Assembly (NCBI RefSeq): GCF_003286085.1
Contig: NW_020825479.1
Location: 1 to 64,000 of the forward strand
Origin: Drosophila persimilis
Lineage: Eukaryota > Arthropoda > Insecta > Diptera > Drosophilidae
DNA length: 64,000 nucleotides
Reading direction: 5' to 3'
Shown in pieces: positions 42,671-53,511 of this stretch (positions within the stretch are counted from its first letter, which is position 1; the number at the start of each line of letters is the position of its first letter). Made by a program: the position numbers and the translations under genes. A model generated the notes under the pieces. The model worked only from the letters and a program-made list of their open reading frames with translations, had not been told where the DNA came from and ran no database searches.

Positions 42671-43130
42671 CTATATAAACTTCCTTCTACCTTTACTTTT
42701 CATTTCTTTTTCTTCTTCAAAATATTTTTTTATTATATATTCCTTCAACGGAAGGATGGTTTTTCCTTCTATAAAGGTTAATTTGTTTAAAGAAAGGACC
42801 TCGTCATATATTAGTTTCTCCTCATTGTCTTTATAACTTAAAGTCCCCCTTCCAGTATAAATAACAGCTCCGATTTTCTTTAATAGGTTAAATCCAATTA
42901 GTAAATCTGCCTCCATTCCATCTATTTCATAAAACACTTGCTTTGTGTTGAAAATAGTTATATTATGGAAATATTTAATTATTGAAAACCCATTCACTGT
43001 AGCAACTTTCTTATAAATTGGTAATTCTTTTTTATTTTCGTAAATTCCTTTTTTTATATAACAGGAAGTTGCTCCCGTATCTATCAAAACTTTTAATTCT
43101 CTGTTTATTTTTTTGTCTACTCTTTTTAGG
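42671..43130 (-). pseudogene. Errantivirus protease
   Basis: Aspartic protease with 'VLIDTGATSCYIKK' near 43087 and 'ADLLIGFNLLKKIGA', in the -1 frame relative to gag and open across the gag end, as expected for frameshift expression. It ends with a stop at 42671-42673 where the linker to RT should continue in another frame. The protease itself looks intact. Confidence 0.85.
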
Positions 43131-43140
43131 TAGGGCAGAC

Positions 43141-44385
43141 CTACTTCAGGGGCTGATCTAAAAAATGATCCTCCTCAATGTTATTTATCCTCATTGCTTT
43201 ATTAGCCGGTTGTTCCGACATTTCGTTTAGCTTTCGTTTCTGCGCTTGATTGTCGTTAGACTGATTATTCGGTACTACGTTTGCCCTAAAATGCTGGGCT
43301 TGGTTATAATTGTTATTATTTCTCCTATAATAACCGTTAGTATTCTCCCGATAATTTATATTGTTATTATTTCCCCTGAATTGATTGCTGTTCTGTCGGT
43401 TCCGGATTTGTATCGATTCGTCTACCTCCATTGGTTCTGGGGCCTGATTTTGTTGTCTATTACCCAAGAAATAGGGTTGTCCCCAAGACATGTTATTCCT
43501 CTGCAAATCCCTTTTTTGGTCGAATGGTGAACTGTTAGTCCTAGGTTGTCGTTGGTTGAATCTTAAGGTATTGAAATTATTATTCCCTGAATTTCTGGGA
43601 CCGCTGAATTGGTAGGCAAATTGGGCCCGAATGTTATTAGATTGCAATTCCTGTACCTTTGCCAAGGCATTCGGTAAATCTGGGGGATTCAATGAAAATA
43701 GGATTTCAGCAATGCCGCCGTTTAGGCCAGTGACAAAAATGCGTAAGGCATTGTCTCTAATTTTTTTATTTGATTCTTTGGTGATTTCACTGTCCTTTCC
43801 GTGAGTCATTATTGTCTTATTTATTAACAAGGTCATTTTCTTGTTAACCTCGTTATAGAAATCTATAATTGAAAGGTTCCCTTGTCGGAGAACGCTTAAC
43901 TCCTGTTCTATTATGTAAATTGGTCTCTTGTCACTGTAAACAAAGTCAAGTCGTGAAAGTATGGCATCAAAATTTAAAACTGTCCCGTGGTTGGTCAGTG
44001 CGTCATGTGCTGGTCCTGTTATTTTGTTTCTCAAAATTGTTAATGCAATATAATATTGCTTACTTCCTTTCTTATATAACTTCACTGCAGTTTCTGCAGC
44101 TTCCCTCCATCCTACATATTGGTTTAATCCACCATTGAAAATTGGTAGGGATTCTATTACCTTTAATGTGGTATCATCTTTTATTGTCTCGTCTATTGTT
44201 TCTGCCTGATAATCTGATACCTGATCGGATTTATTTTCTATTTGTTGTTTTAAATTTACAATTTGCTCTTGTACTTGTGAAATTTGAAGTGCTATCAATT
44301 GTTTGACCAGATCTGCAGTGAGATCGGTCCTTGTTTGAGAGTTAATCATTTTTAGTTTTTCAAAATCTAAAGTTAGTTGATCCAC
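43141..44385 (-). CDS. Errantivirus Gag
   Basis: 414 residues, uninterrupted. Coiled N-terminus with Gln-rich heptads (about 30-60), capsid-like centre ('LPIFNGGLNQYVGWREAAE', 'VTGLNGGIAEILFS'), then an Asn/Arg/Gln-rich tail with 'PEPMEVDES', a motif typical of gypsy-group Gag. No CCHC knuckle. It would build the particle and bind the RNA. It is the only complete gene in this copy. Confidence 0.9.
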   Translation of the reverse strand: MDQLTLDFEKLKMINSQTRTDLTADLVKQLIALQISQVQEQIVNLKQQIENKSDQVSDYQAETIDETIKDDTTLKVIESLPIFNGGLNQYVGWREAAETAVKLYKKGSKQYYIALTILRNKITGPAHDALTNHGTVLNFDAILSRLDFVYSDKRPIYIIEQELSVLRQGNLSIIDFYNEVNKKMTLLINKTIMTHGKDSEITKESNKKIRDNALRIFVTGLNGGIAEILFSLNPPDLPNALAKVQELQSNNIRAQFAYQFSGPRNSGNNNFNTLRFNQRQPRTNSSPFDQKRDLQRNNMSWGQPYFLGNRQQNQAPEPMEVDESIQIRNRQNSNQFRGNNNNINYRENTNGYYRRNNNNYNQAQHFRANVVPNNQSNDNQAQKRKLNEMSEQPANKAMRINNIEEDHFLDQPLK

Positions 44386-44921
44386 CTTTAATTTTTCTTA
44401 TATGTTAGTTTTTATAATCTTATATAACCTAATTGAACTTAAATATTTATTAATACAACTTTTGCTCACGAGCTATCCGGTAGGGGTCGTCCTTCTTAGT
44501 TTGGCTGACAGGTCTTTGAACGGGTCTTCCTTCTTAAATTTCTTTGTTTAACTGGGTCTTCTGGGGGTCTTCCTTCTTTGGCTTCGCTGATCGTTTCACT
44601 TTCTTTGTGTTTTGGTTTTGTTGGTTTTGTTTAAAAACTTTGGGTTTTTTTGGTTTTTTTGTATTTATGAATTGTCTTGATTAGCTTTTGTATTTATTTG
44701 TATTTTGCATTGTATTTGTATTTGTATTTATTTTTGCACACCCTAAGCTCCGGTTTGTTTCCTTTTTATCTCACTTTTTTTTATCTGATATCACACAGTC
44801 ACTCCGCGTTTTTAAATTTGAAGGATTTATTCCATTAATTAATTGTCCTTCGGGTTTCGGCACGACGCAACACTTTTATCATTCGGTGCTTTATATACAA
44901 CGTCGCACCACGTTGGGCGCT
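44386..44921 (-). promoter_or_regulatory. Errantivirus leader and tRNA-Lys primer-binding site
   Basis: The primer site on the minus strand is (T)AGCGCCCAACGTGG (44908-44922), matching tRNA-Lys with the second base changed from G to A. The leader is A/G-rich on the minus strand with repeated GAAGGAAGACCC-like blocks (about 44487-44575). No ORF of note. Confidence 0.75.
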
Positions 44922-45453
44922 ACTTAAATAACTGCGGTAGCGGATTGTGTTTTTAAAAAGTTTTTATTTTACTTCGAACTTCACTGATATAGATTTAAGT
45001 AGAGGGTCACAAAGGAATTCCGGGCCAAGGGATTGCGCGATCTTAATATTTAGCTAGACTTTGCGGTGTCGCTGCTGGATCAAGACTGATTTGAACTTTC
45101 TGATCTTTGCATTGTTGATCCCTTTCGGGAATCGTTTTTCTATAAACATTTCAATTGATTTCGCCATCCCGAGTATTGGATTTCGTCATCCAAAGAGAGA
45201 ACTGTAAAAGGCCTAAAGTGCAGGATCTGCAGAAAGCCGGGAGTGAGATTGTTTATGAGAAGCCGGGTGTGGGCAAACATTGGTTTTCCATTTAGGCGAG
45301 TGTCAAAGATTGGGATTGCGGCGGGGGCGCTTGAGATTGTACATCTTAGAAATCAATTAGGCGGAGGCCCAAGATTGAAATTGTTTTCGTTTTGGAAAGC
45401 CAAAGATTGTTTACAACTCGTATAAGAGCTCAATGGAATTGGGTACGTTAACT
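44922..45453 (-). repeat. Errantivirus 5' LTR
   Basis: 532 bp; 44929-45453 is identical by eye to 38037-38561. Confidence 0.92.
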
Positions 45454-45593
45454 TGCATATGTAAGCCAACTTATCGCGTATGTACATATGGGGATGATTG
45501 GGCGAACGATTGATGCGAGGATGTTAATCTAATAGCTGCGACGATTAGCTCAAGACTGCCCATGCAAGGGCTGTCGGGCCAAATTGCCGGGCC
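45454..45593. repeat. Segment S, copy 3 (right part)
   Basis: S resumes after the errantivirus, beginning with the second TGCA, and ends at GGGCCAAATTGCCGGGCC. Confidence 0.65.
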
Positions 45594-45842
45594 CTATGCA
45601 GCAAGCTTACACGCGAGCGAGAGCGTATGATAGCCCGAGAGCGTTAGAGCTGCTCGGGGACGCTGTTAAGCCGAGTACGAGAGATTGCGACATAAGGAGA
45701 CGAAAGAATTCCGCTGCATGCGCATATGCGGTAGCAAATGATCTTTGCAGTGGGGGCATTGGAAACGACAACACCAAAATGCATTTCCTTTGGGCCGCAC
45801 CACTGGCAATAATTTAAAATATTTAAGCTGCTTGACCCGACA
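45594..45842 (-). repeat. BEL3 3' LTR
   Basis: On the minus strand it starts TGTCGGGTCAAGCAGC just after a G-rich purine tract (AACGGGGGGAGTA), the same arrangement as in BEL1. About 246 bp if it ends in TGCA at 45597. Its scraps also sit at 36702 and 63608. Confidence 0.7.
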
Positions 45843-46220
45843 TACTCCCCCCGTTGGAAGCCTGACTTTCAACAGCATCTTTAAGGGACAGCAGGCACAG
45901 CTTGTTGACGGCGCGCTTGGTGATTCCAGATGACGTCTTCAGCACAGCAACTCGGGAAACCCCATCTCGTCCACGCAAAAGCTCGACCACTCTCGCCAGT
46001 GACCACTTCATGGGAGGAAGATTCTCATCCTTGACAAGAACCAATGTATATGTACTCCTCCTTCCACCGGGACCAAAAGAGCTGCTGCAGGTACGTAATG
46101 CGCTGCCAGCCGTCCAGGCGATCGAAGTTTAGCTGCGTGACGTCAGGCTCAGCGAACGAAGCAGGAGGGCCACCATTCAAGAAATGCGCTGGAGTTAGAA
46201 CAGATCGGCAGGGCTCTCTG
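45843..46220 (-). pseudogene. BEL3 pol C-terminus with internal deletion
   Basis: The true 3' end of the BEL3 polyprotein: 'LTPAHFLNGGPPASF', 'LNFDRLDGWQRITYLQQ', a deletion after 'WKEEYI' of about 20 residues relative to 2430-2716, then 'LVKDENLPPMKWSLARVVEL' and the end 'GITKRAVNKLCLLSL'. The stop lies inside the LTR, as in BEL1. 46221-46251 is unassigned. Confidence 0.8.
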
Positions 46221-46251
46221 AAATTGAACCCCCTTGTCACCTGACACCCTG

Positions 46252-46707
46252 ACACACCCCCTTCCGCCACAAATCTCAGAGACTATTAAGGCTAGAGTAA
46301 ACTAATTTGGTATCCGCCCTTTGGTTAGATCTCACTATAAAATGTTCAGAATTTCGAACCCCCCCCCCACCCATCCGTCACCACAAAGAACGAAAATCTG
46401 TTGCATCCACAATATTGCAGATTCGAGAAAGCTAAAAACGCAGAATCATAGATAATGACCATATCTATCCGGTTGCTGAATTTGGATCAGATCAGATTAT
46501 TTTTCTAGCCAAAGGGAACAAATCAATTTGCAGTGGCTACGCAGCGCCCGACGTCACGCTCAGACTGATTTTCTGCCTCTCTCGCACGCACTCTTTGTCG
46601 TGTCGTTTAATATTAGCGGCGTCTGCCGGAGGAGAGCCATACTGACTTAGTATCGGGTATAACTGTAGAGTTGCGGTGTCCGCAGCAACTCACAACGTTC
46701 CCCCTCG
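46252..46707 (+). mobile_element. DINE-like element H3, truncated and internally deleted
   Basis: Starts in the CACACCCCCTTCCGCC block, lacks about 55 bp directly after it, and runs to the hairpin and the end CGTTCCCCCTCG at 46707. Confidence 0.8.
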
Positions 46708-47741
46708 TTTTAAACTTATTTTCTTCGTCGTGAGTTGGTGGGTGGGGGGAGGGGGGGGGTGGGGGGGGGGTTCAAGCTCAAACTCGAACCAGGTTCGTTT
46801 GTAATGTTCGATCCGTTCGCTGCTTCTTCCGCTCGGGCTGCAGTATCGTCTGTATGTATGTGCGTGTAATCGCGAAGGCAGGTATGTTTCGAGGCCTCTT
46901 CTTCTGCGGACTCTTCACTGTTAGTCCGCTCTCTTTGTCGTTTCCCCCTTTCGACTCTCTCAGTTGGTTTACTTGTTTCGTATGCAGGGTGGGGAGGAGG
47001 CAATAAGAATGTGTGGGTATTCGCGAGAGGCGGGAAAAGTGTCTCTGTGGCGTTGGCGTTGGCGCTCTGCATTGGCGTTGACGTTGGTGTTGGCGTCTGC
47101 GCCGAGGGCTGTGCTGCTGCTGCTGCTATTGGCGGAATTGGTGTTAGTGTAGATGGCTGCTGCTGCTGCCGCTAGGGCCCCTCTGCGGGCCGCTCTGCCG
47201 CCGTCGCTGTGGCGTCTGTTTGACTCTCGTCTGACCATTCCCTTCGTCATGGTTGTTGTTAGTTTGTGTGTTGGCGATTTGCTGCCTGTTTGTTGTTTTT
47301 AATTGAAAAGTCTCTTGTGTGTGTGTGTTTATGTTTAATGTATTTATTGGCACTTTCTAACTCTTTACACAGTTTTCTCTCGTTAGTTTGTTTGTTTTTT
47401 TTTTTTAAATTAATGTTATTTATTGGGGAGCAGAAAGGGGGCACGGCACGGCACACGACAGACACCACAAGAAAACAGGGCACCACGGAAAAACGGAAAT
47501 GGCGACACGGCAAAAACAATCAAAAGGCGACACGAAACGACACGACACGGTTATAAACGTACGTCCGACGATCGCAACCTCTCGAGCGGGTGGACGAGAT
47601 GAGAGTGGCAGACGAGGTTCATGGTGGAACACTCCATGTCCGCCAACTCCCACACTCTCTTCTCCACTCGAAAGACCCGATCGCCGATCGTCATTTACCG
47701 GTGCTCTCACCGGTTCCACTTTCACTCACCCCAATATTTAG
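46708..47741 (-). repeat. Segment L, copy 3 (longest copy)
   Basis: The only copy that keeps the sequence downstream, on the minus strand, of the point where the others are fused to BEL3. One minus frame (46716-47072, 118 residues) reads 'LFPPLANTHTFLLPPPHPAY', an acidic 'EESAEEEASK' stretch and a Pro-rich end with a stop at 46716-46718. A second frame (47250-46969) starts 'MTKGMVRRESNRRHSDGG' with Ala and Asn/Ser runs. A G-rich tract lies at 46736-46770. Which frame is real, if any, cannot be decided here. Confidence 0.55.
46736..46770 (+). repeat. G-rich tract, quadruplex-like
   Basis: Thirty-five bases, nearly all G, with runs of 3, 6, 9 and 10 G separated by T or A. On the minus strand it encodes a Pro-rich tail in one frame. 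Confidence 0.85.
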
Positions 47742-47977
47742 TGAGATGAAAGAAGAATGACTTTATTGGGGCTATTGGTTGACTAGCTATGTTAATTAGT
47801 AAGCGAATGACGGTATTAAGTTATGTTTTTCTTTAATGATTATTTATGTATTCTTTGATTTATTTTTGCTGCAACACCGATCCACACATTCAATTCGAGA
47901 TCACACAAAAGAAGAGAGAGAGTGGACACTTCAAGTGTGATAATATTGTTTAATGTTATTATAGGCGTATTCCAACA
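47742..47977 (-). repeat. copia-like LTR, copy 3
   Basis: 236 bp if it ends at the CATCTCA edge. On the minus strand it begins TGTTGGAATACGCC after a purine tract GAGGGGGCG. The left border is inferred from TG...CA ends only. Confidence 0.6.
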
Positions 47978-48183
47978 CGCCCCCTCAAAAATAACATTCA
48001 TCATCAAAATCATAAAAATAAAAAAAAAAAGTTTTCATCATTAAATCAAAAAGGTAACATTCAATTGTTATTCTAATATGGTTGGTGTGCATTCTGGGAA
48101 GTGTTATGTGATCTAGAATTTGCTCTAAGGATACGGGGAAAACCCAGAAAAACCCGATCAGAAAACTTTAAAATTAGATTAAC
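47978..48183 (-). pseudogene. copia-like 3' UTR, pol deleted, copy 4
   Basis: Only the 3' untranslated part remains. At 'GATTAACAT' it joins directly to the BEL3 scrap 'GGGAGGAAGATTC', deleting copia pol and S. This explains the short 1455-bp spacing between L copies 3 and 4. Confidence 0.75.
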
Positions 48184-49146
48184 ATGGGAGGAAGATTCTC
48201 ATCCTTGACAAGAACCAAATCTGCGTTCAAGCTCAAACTCGAACCAGGTTCGTTTGTAATGTTCGATCCGTTCGCTGCTTCTTCCGCTCGGGCTGCAGTA
48301 TCGTCTGTATGTATGTGCGTGTAATCGCGAAGGCAGGTATGTTTCGAGGCCTCTTCTTCTGCGGACTCTTCACTGTTAGTCCGCTCTCTTTGTCGTTTCC
48401 CCCTTTCGACTCTCTCAGTTGGTTTACTTGTTTCGTATGCAGGGTGGGGAGGAGGCAATAAGAATGTGTGGGTATTCGCGAGAGGCGGGAAAAGTGTCTC
48501 TGTGGCGTTGGCGCTCTGCATTGGCGTTGACGTTGGTGTTGGTGTCTGTGCCGAGGGCTGTGCTGCTGCTGCTGCTATTGGCGGAATTGGTGTTGGTGTA
48601 GATGGCTGCTGCTGCTGCCGCTAGGGCCCCTCTGCGGGCCGCTCTGCCGCCGTCGCTGTGGCGTCTGTTTGACCCTCGTCTGACCATTCCCTTCGTCATG
48701 GTTGTTGTTAGTTTGTGTGTTGGCGATTTGACGCCTGTTTGTTGTTTTTAATTGAAAAGTCTCTTGTGTGTGTGTTTTTGTGTTTAATGTATTTATTGGC
48801 ACTTTCTAACTCTTTACACAGTTTTCTCTCGTTAGTTTGTTTGTTTTTTTTTTTTAAATTAATGTTATTTATTGGGGAGCAGAAAGGGGGCACGGCACGG
48901 CACACGACAGACACCACAAGAAAACAGGGCACCACGGAAAAACGGAAATGGCGACACGGATATAAACTTACGTCCGACGATCGCAACCTCTCGATCGGGT
49001 AGACGAGATGAGAGTGGCAGACGAGGTTCATGGTGGAACACTCCACCAACTCCAACACTCTCCCCTCCACTCGAAAGACCCGATCGCCGATCGTCATTTA
49101 CCGGTGCTCTCACCCCGGTTCCACTTTCACTCACCCCAATATTTAG
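48184..49146 (-). repeat. BEL3 scrap plus segment L, copy 4
   Basis: 48184-48225 is BEL3 ('LVLVKDENLPPM'), fused at 'CTGCG|TTCAAGC' to L (48226-49146). The fused frame is open from 48521 to 48174 (115 residues). L here lacks a block in the LTR-proximal half (about 48960) relative to copies 3 and 5. Confidence 0.65.
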
Positions 49147-49382
49147 TGAGATGAAAGAAGAATGACTTTATTGGGGCTATTGGTTGACTAGCTATGTTAA
49201 TTAGTAAACGAATGATAGTATTAAGTTATGTTTTTCTTTAATGATTATTTATGTATTCTTTGATTTATTTTTGCTGCAACACCGATCCACACGCTCAATT
49301 CGAGATCACACAAAAGAAGAGAGAGAGTGGACACTTCAAGTGTGATAATATTATTTAATGTTATTATAGGCGTATTCCAACA
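49147..49382 (-). repeat. copia-like LTR, copy 5
   Basis: Same LTR; purine tract with CGGCCCCCTC on the plus strand, as in the copy at 62598. Confidence 0.6.
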
Positions 49383-50640
49383 CGGCCCCCTCAAAAATCA
49401 CATACATCATCAAAATCATAAAAATAAAAAAAAAAGTTTTCATCATTAAATCAAAAAGGTAACATTCAATTGTTATTCTAATGTGGTTGGTGTGCATTCT
49501 GGGAAGTGTTATGTGATCTAGCATTTGCTCTAAGGATACGGGGAAACCCCAGAAAAACCCGATCAGAACACTTTAAAATTAGATTAACATAAAATTAAAT
49601 TACTTTAACAATTCATTAGTTCTTTTGGTTCAAATAAAAAAAAAAAAAAATTAAATATGAATTAATGTAATAAATTCGTTAATAAAGCATCATGTTCATG
49701 TTCTCATTAAATTGGAATCATTCTTCTTGTAGTAGTCCTAATTTGTTCCGCAGTTCCACAAATCTTCCTGCAGGTAGTGGCTTCGTGAAGATGTCAGCAA
49801 GTTGGTTGTCTGTATTAATATACTCAAGAGAAATCTAATTAGTTTCTATCTGTTATCTTGAAAAATGATATTTTATATCAATATGCTTTGCTCTTTTATG
49901 ACATGAGGGATTATTTGCAATGCTAATACAGCCTTAGTTGTCTTCATAAATTTTAATGGGTACTATAATACTAATAATACTAATACTATTTAGAAGAGAC
50001 TTTAGCCATAAAGCTTCTCTTATAGCTTCAAATAGGGCCATATATTCAGCTTCAGTTGATGAATTCACTGAATTCTGTCTTTTTGTATTCCAACAAATTA
50101 AATTGGAATCGAAAATTTTAAACAAATAACCCGTTGTACTTTCTCTATCAATCTCATTACTACCCCAATCGCAATCTACCTAGCCAACTAATGTATTTTC
50201 AAATGATGTATTCTTTTTAAATATAAGCTTCATATCAATAGTTCCCTTCAAATATCTAATAACCCTTTTTAAACATTGCCATAACTCAGCATTGTTCTTG
50301 CTACTATATCTACTCAAGATATTTACAGCGGTAGCTAAATCTGGTCGTGTACACAGCATTATGTACATTAAACAGCCAATAAGGTTACGACATGGAGCAT
50401 TGTAGTCTTCATCTGAGTTAAGTAACTCATAATTTAGTTTATTTAGTAATGGAGTACTGACTGAATTGCAACTATCCATGTTAAATTTATTTAAAATTCT
50501 TTTTACATATGCAGCTTGACTCAAATATATTTTGTCTTTTGTATTTTCTACTCTGATAGCGATAAAATGTTTTATCTCATTTAAGTCAGTTGTTAAGCTA
50601 TTAAGCGTTTTTAATAACTGTTGCAATTTGAAGTTAATGA
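49383..50640 (-). pseudogene. copia-like pol 3' fragment, copy 5
   Basis: Stop at 49718-49720. The RT/RNase H part is open from 50626 to 50180 and from 50125 to 49934 (two frames). The stop after 'KIYEDN' is present, as is a TAG in place of Glu downstream. About 40 bp near 49958-49990 is replaced by an ACTAATACTAATACT run. Confidence 0.8.
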
Positions 50641-50814
50641 AAGTCGAGAGGCTGTTTATAATTCACAATTTATTTGCATATGTAAGCCAACTTATCGCGT
50701 AGGTTCATATGGGGATGATTGGGCGAACGATTGATTTGAGGATGTTAATCTAATAGCTGCGACGATTAGCTCAAGACTGCCCATGCAAGGGCTGACGGGC
50801 CAAATTGCCGGGCC
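50641..50814. repeat. Segment S, copy 4
   Basis: Complete S, ending GGGCC and followed by the BEL3 scrap. Confidence 0.6.
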
Positions 50815-51171
50815 TCTCGCCAGTGGCCACTTCATGGGAGGAAGATTCTCATCCTTGACAAGAACCAAATCTGCGTTCAAGCTCAAACTCGAACCAGGTT
50901 CGTTTGTAATGTTCGATCCGTTCGCTGCTTCTTCCGCTCGGGCTGCAGTATCGTCTGTATGTATGTGCGTGTAATCGCGAAGGCAGGTATGTTTCGAGGC
51001 CTCTTCTTCTGCGGACTCTTCACTGTTAGTCCGCTCTCTTTGTCGTTTCCCCCTTTCGACTCTCTCAGTTGTTTTACTTGTTTCGTATGCAGGGTGGGGA
51101 GGAGGCAATAAGAATGTGTGGATATTCGCGAGAGGCGGGAAAAGTGTCTCTATGGCGTTGGCGCTCTGCAT
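50692..51171 (-). other. L::BEL3::S fusion ORF, copy 1
   Basis: 159-residue minus-strand ORF: an L-derived N-terminus ('LFPPLANIHTFLLPPPHPAY', acidic 'EESAEEEASK'), the BEL3 'ADLVLVKDENLPPMKWPLAR' stretch (50815-50875), then S-derived residues to the stop. It recurs at 53389-53868 with a few amino-acid changes. It is probably a by-product of the rearrangement, but it is the longest open frame across the join. Confidence 0.45.
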
Positions 51172-51843
51172 TGGCGTTGACGTTGGTGTTGGCGTCTGTG
51201 CCGAGGGCTGTGCTGCTGCTGCTGCTATTGGCGGAATTGGTGTTGGTGTAGATGGCTGCTGCTGCTGCCGCTAGGGCCCCTCTGCGGGCCGCTCTGCCGC
51301 CGTCGCTGTGGCGTCTGTTTGACCCTCGTCTGACCATTCCCTTCGTCATGGTTGTTGTTAGTTTGTGTGTTGGCGATTTGATACCTGTTTGTTGTTTTTA
51401 ATTGAAAAGTCTCTTGTGTGTGTGTGTTTGTGTTTAATGTATTTATTGGCACTTTCTAACTCTTTACACAGTTTTCTCTCGTTAGTTTGTTTGTTTTTTT
51501 TTTTTAACTTAATGTTATTTATTGGGGAGCAGAAAGGGGGCACGGCACGGCACACGACAGACACCACAAGAAAACAGGGCACCACGGAAAAACGGAAATG
51601 GCGACACGGCAAAAACAATCAAAAGGCGACACGAAACGACACGACACGGTTATAAACGTACGTCCGACGATCGCAACCTCTCGAGCGGGTGGACGAGATG
51701 AGAGTGGCAGACGAGGTTCATGGTGGAACACTCCATGTCCGCCAACTCCCACACTCTCTTCTCCACTCGAAAGACCCGATCGCCGATCGTCATTTACCGG
51801 TGCTCTCACCCCCGGTTCCACTTTCACTCACCCCAATATTTAG
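50815..51843 (-). repeat. BEL3 scrap plus segment L, copy 5
   Basis: BEL3 scrap 50815-50875, then L to the LTR edge. It is the most complete L copy in the fused form. A GCT/GCA repeat cluster lies at about 51212-51266. Confidence 0.65.
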
Positions 51844-52079
51844 TGAGATGAAAGAAGAATGGCTTTATTGGGGCTATTGGTTGACTAGCTATGTTAATTA
51901 GTAAGCGAATGACAGTATTAAGTTATGTTTTTCTTTAATGATTATTTATGTATTCTTTGATTTATTTTTGCTGCAACACCGATCCACACATTCAATTCGA
52001 GATCACACAAAAGAAGAGAGAGAGTGGACACTTCAAGTGTGATAATATTATTTAATGTTATTATAGGCGTATTCCAACA
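51844..52079 (-). repeat. copia-like LTR, copy 6
   Basis: 236 bp by the TG...CA criterion, reference copy for this window; followed on the plus strand by CGCCCCCTC (the purine tract on the minus strand). Confidence 0.65.
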
Positions 52080-53337
52080 CGCCCCCTCAAAAATAACATT
52101 CATCATCAAAATCATAAAAATAAAAAAAAAAAGTTTTCATCATTAAATCAAAAAGGTAACAATCAATTGTTATTCTAATATGGTTGGTGTGCATTCTGGG
52201 AAGTGTTATGTGATCTAGCATTTGCTCTAAGGATACGGGGAAAACCCAGAAAAACCCGATCAGAAAACTTTAAAATTAGATTAACATAAAATTAAATTAC
52301 TTTAACAATTCATTAGTTCTTTTGGTTCAAATCAAAAAAAAAAAAAAAAATTAAATATGAATTAATGTAATAAATTCGTTAATAAAGCATCATGTTCATG
52401 TTCTCATTAAATTGGAATCATTCTTCTTGTAGTAGTCCTAATTTGTTCCGCAGTTCCACAAATCTTCCTGCAGGTAGTGGCTTCGTGAAGATGTCAGCAA
52501 GTTGGTTGTCTGTATTAATATACTCAAGAGAAATCTAATTAGTTTCTATCTGTTCTCTTGAAAAATGATATTTTATATCAATATGCTTTGCTCTTTTATG
52601 ACATGAGGGATTATTTGCAATGCTAATACAGCCTTAGTTGTCTTCATAAATTTTAATGGGTTTGTCGAGTTTAAGATTAATACTATTTAGAAGAGACTTT
52701 AGCCATAAAGCTTCTCTTATAGCTTCAAATAGGGCCATATATTCAGCTTCAGTTGATGAATTCACTGAATTCTGTCTTTTTGTATTCCAACAAATTAAAT
52801 TGGAATCGAAAATTTTAAACAAATAACCCGTTGTACTTTCTCTATCAATCTCATTACTACCCCAATCGGAATCTACATAGCCAACTAATGTATTTTCAAA
52901 TGATGTATTCTTTTTAAATATAAGCTTCGTATCAATAGTTCCCTTTAAATATCTAATAACCCTTTTTAAACATTGCCATAACTCAGCATTGTTCTTGCTA
53001 CTATATCTACTCAAGATATTTACAGCGGTAGCTAAATCTGGTCGTGTACACAGCATTATGTACATTAAACAGGCAATAAGGTTACGACATGGAGCATTGT
53101 AGACTTCATCTGAGTTAAGTAACTCATAATTTAGTTTATTTAGTAATGGAGTACTGACTGAATTGCAACTATCCATGTTAAATTTATTTAAAATTCTTTT
53201 TACATATGCAGCTTGACTCAAATATATTTTGTCTTTTGTATTTTCTACTCTGATAGCGATAAAATGTTTTATCTCATTTAGGTCAGTTGTTAAGCTATTA
53301 AGCGTTTTTAATAACTGTTGCAATTTGAAGTTAATGA
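52080..53337 (-). pseudogene. copia-like pol 3' fragment, copy 6 (best preserved)
   Basis: One open frame of 229 residues (53323-52634): RT C-terminus and RNase H with 'CLMYIMLCTRPDLATAV', 'YVDSDWGSNEIDRESTTGYL' and 'NSVNSSTEAEYMALFEAIRE', ended by the TAA after 'KIYEDN'. The remaining RNase H ('ADIFTKPLPAGRFVELRNK') runs on in the same frame to 52418-52420, with a further TAG. The N-terminus is missing, cut at the S join. Confidence 0.85.
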
Positions 53338-53511
53338 AAGTCGAGAGGCTGTTTATAATTCACAATTTATTTGCATATGTAAGCCAACTTATCGCGTAGG
53401 TTCATATGGGGATGATTGGGCGAACGATTGATTTGAGGATGTTAATCTAATAGCTGCGACGATTAGCTCAAGACTGCCCATGCAAGGGCTGACGGGCCAA
53501 ATTGCCGGGCC
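53338..53511. repeat. Segment S, copy 5
   Basis: Complete S, practically the same as copy 4. Confidence 0.6.

Larger units (their letters stand above)
38030..45453 (-). mobile_element. gypsy-like errantivirus with defective pol and env
   Basis: About 7.4 kb on the minus strand, inserted in segment S with a 4-bp target duplication TGCA (38026-38029 and 45454-45457). Order on the minus strand: LTR, tRNA-Lys primer site, gag, protease, RT/RNase H, integrase, env remnant, G-rich purine tract, LTR. The LTRs are identical by eye over 525 bp, yet pol has several frameshifts and env is deleted. Confidence 0.92.
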
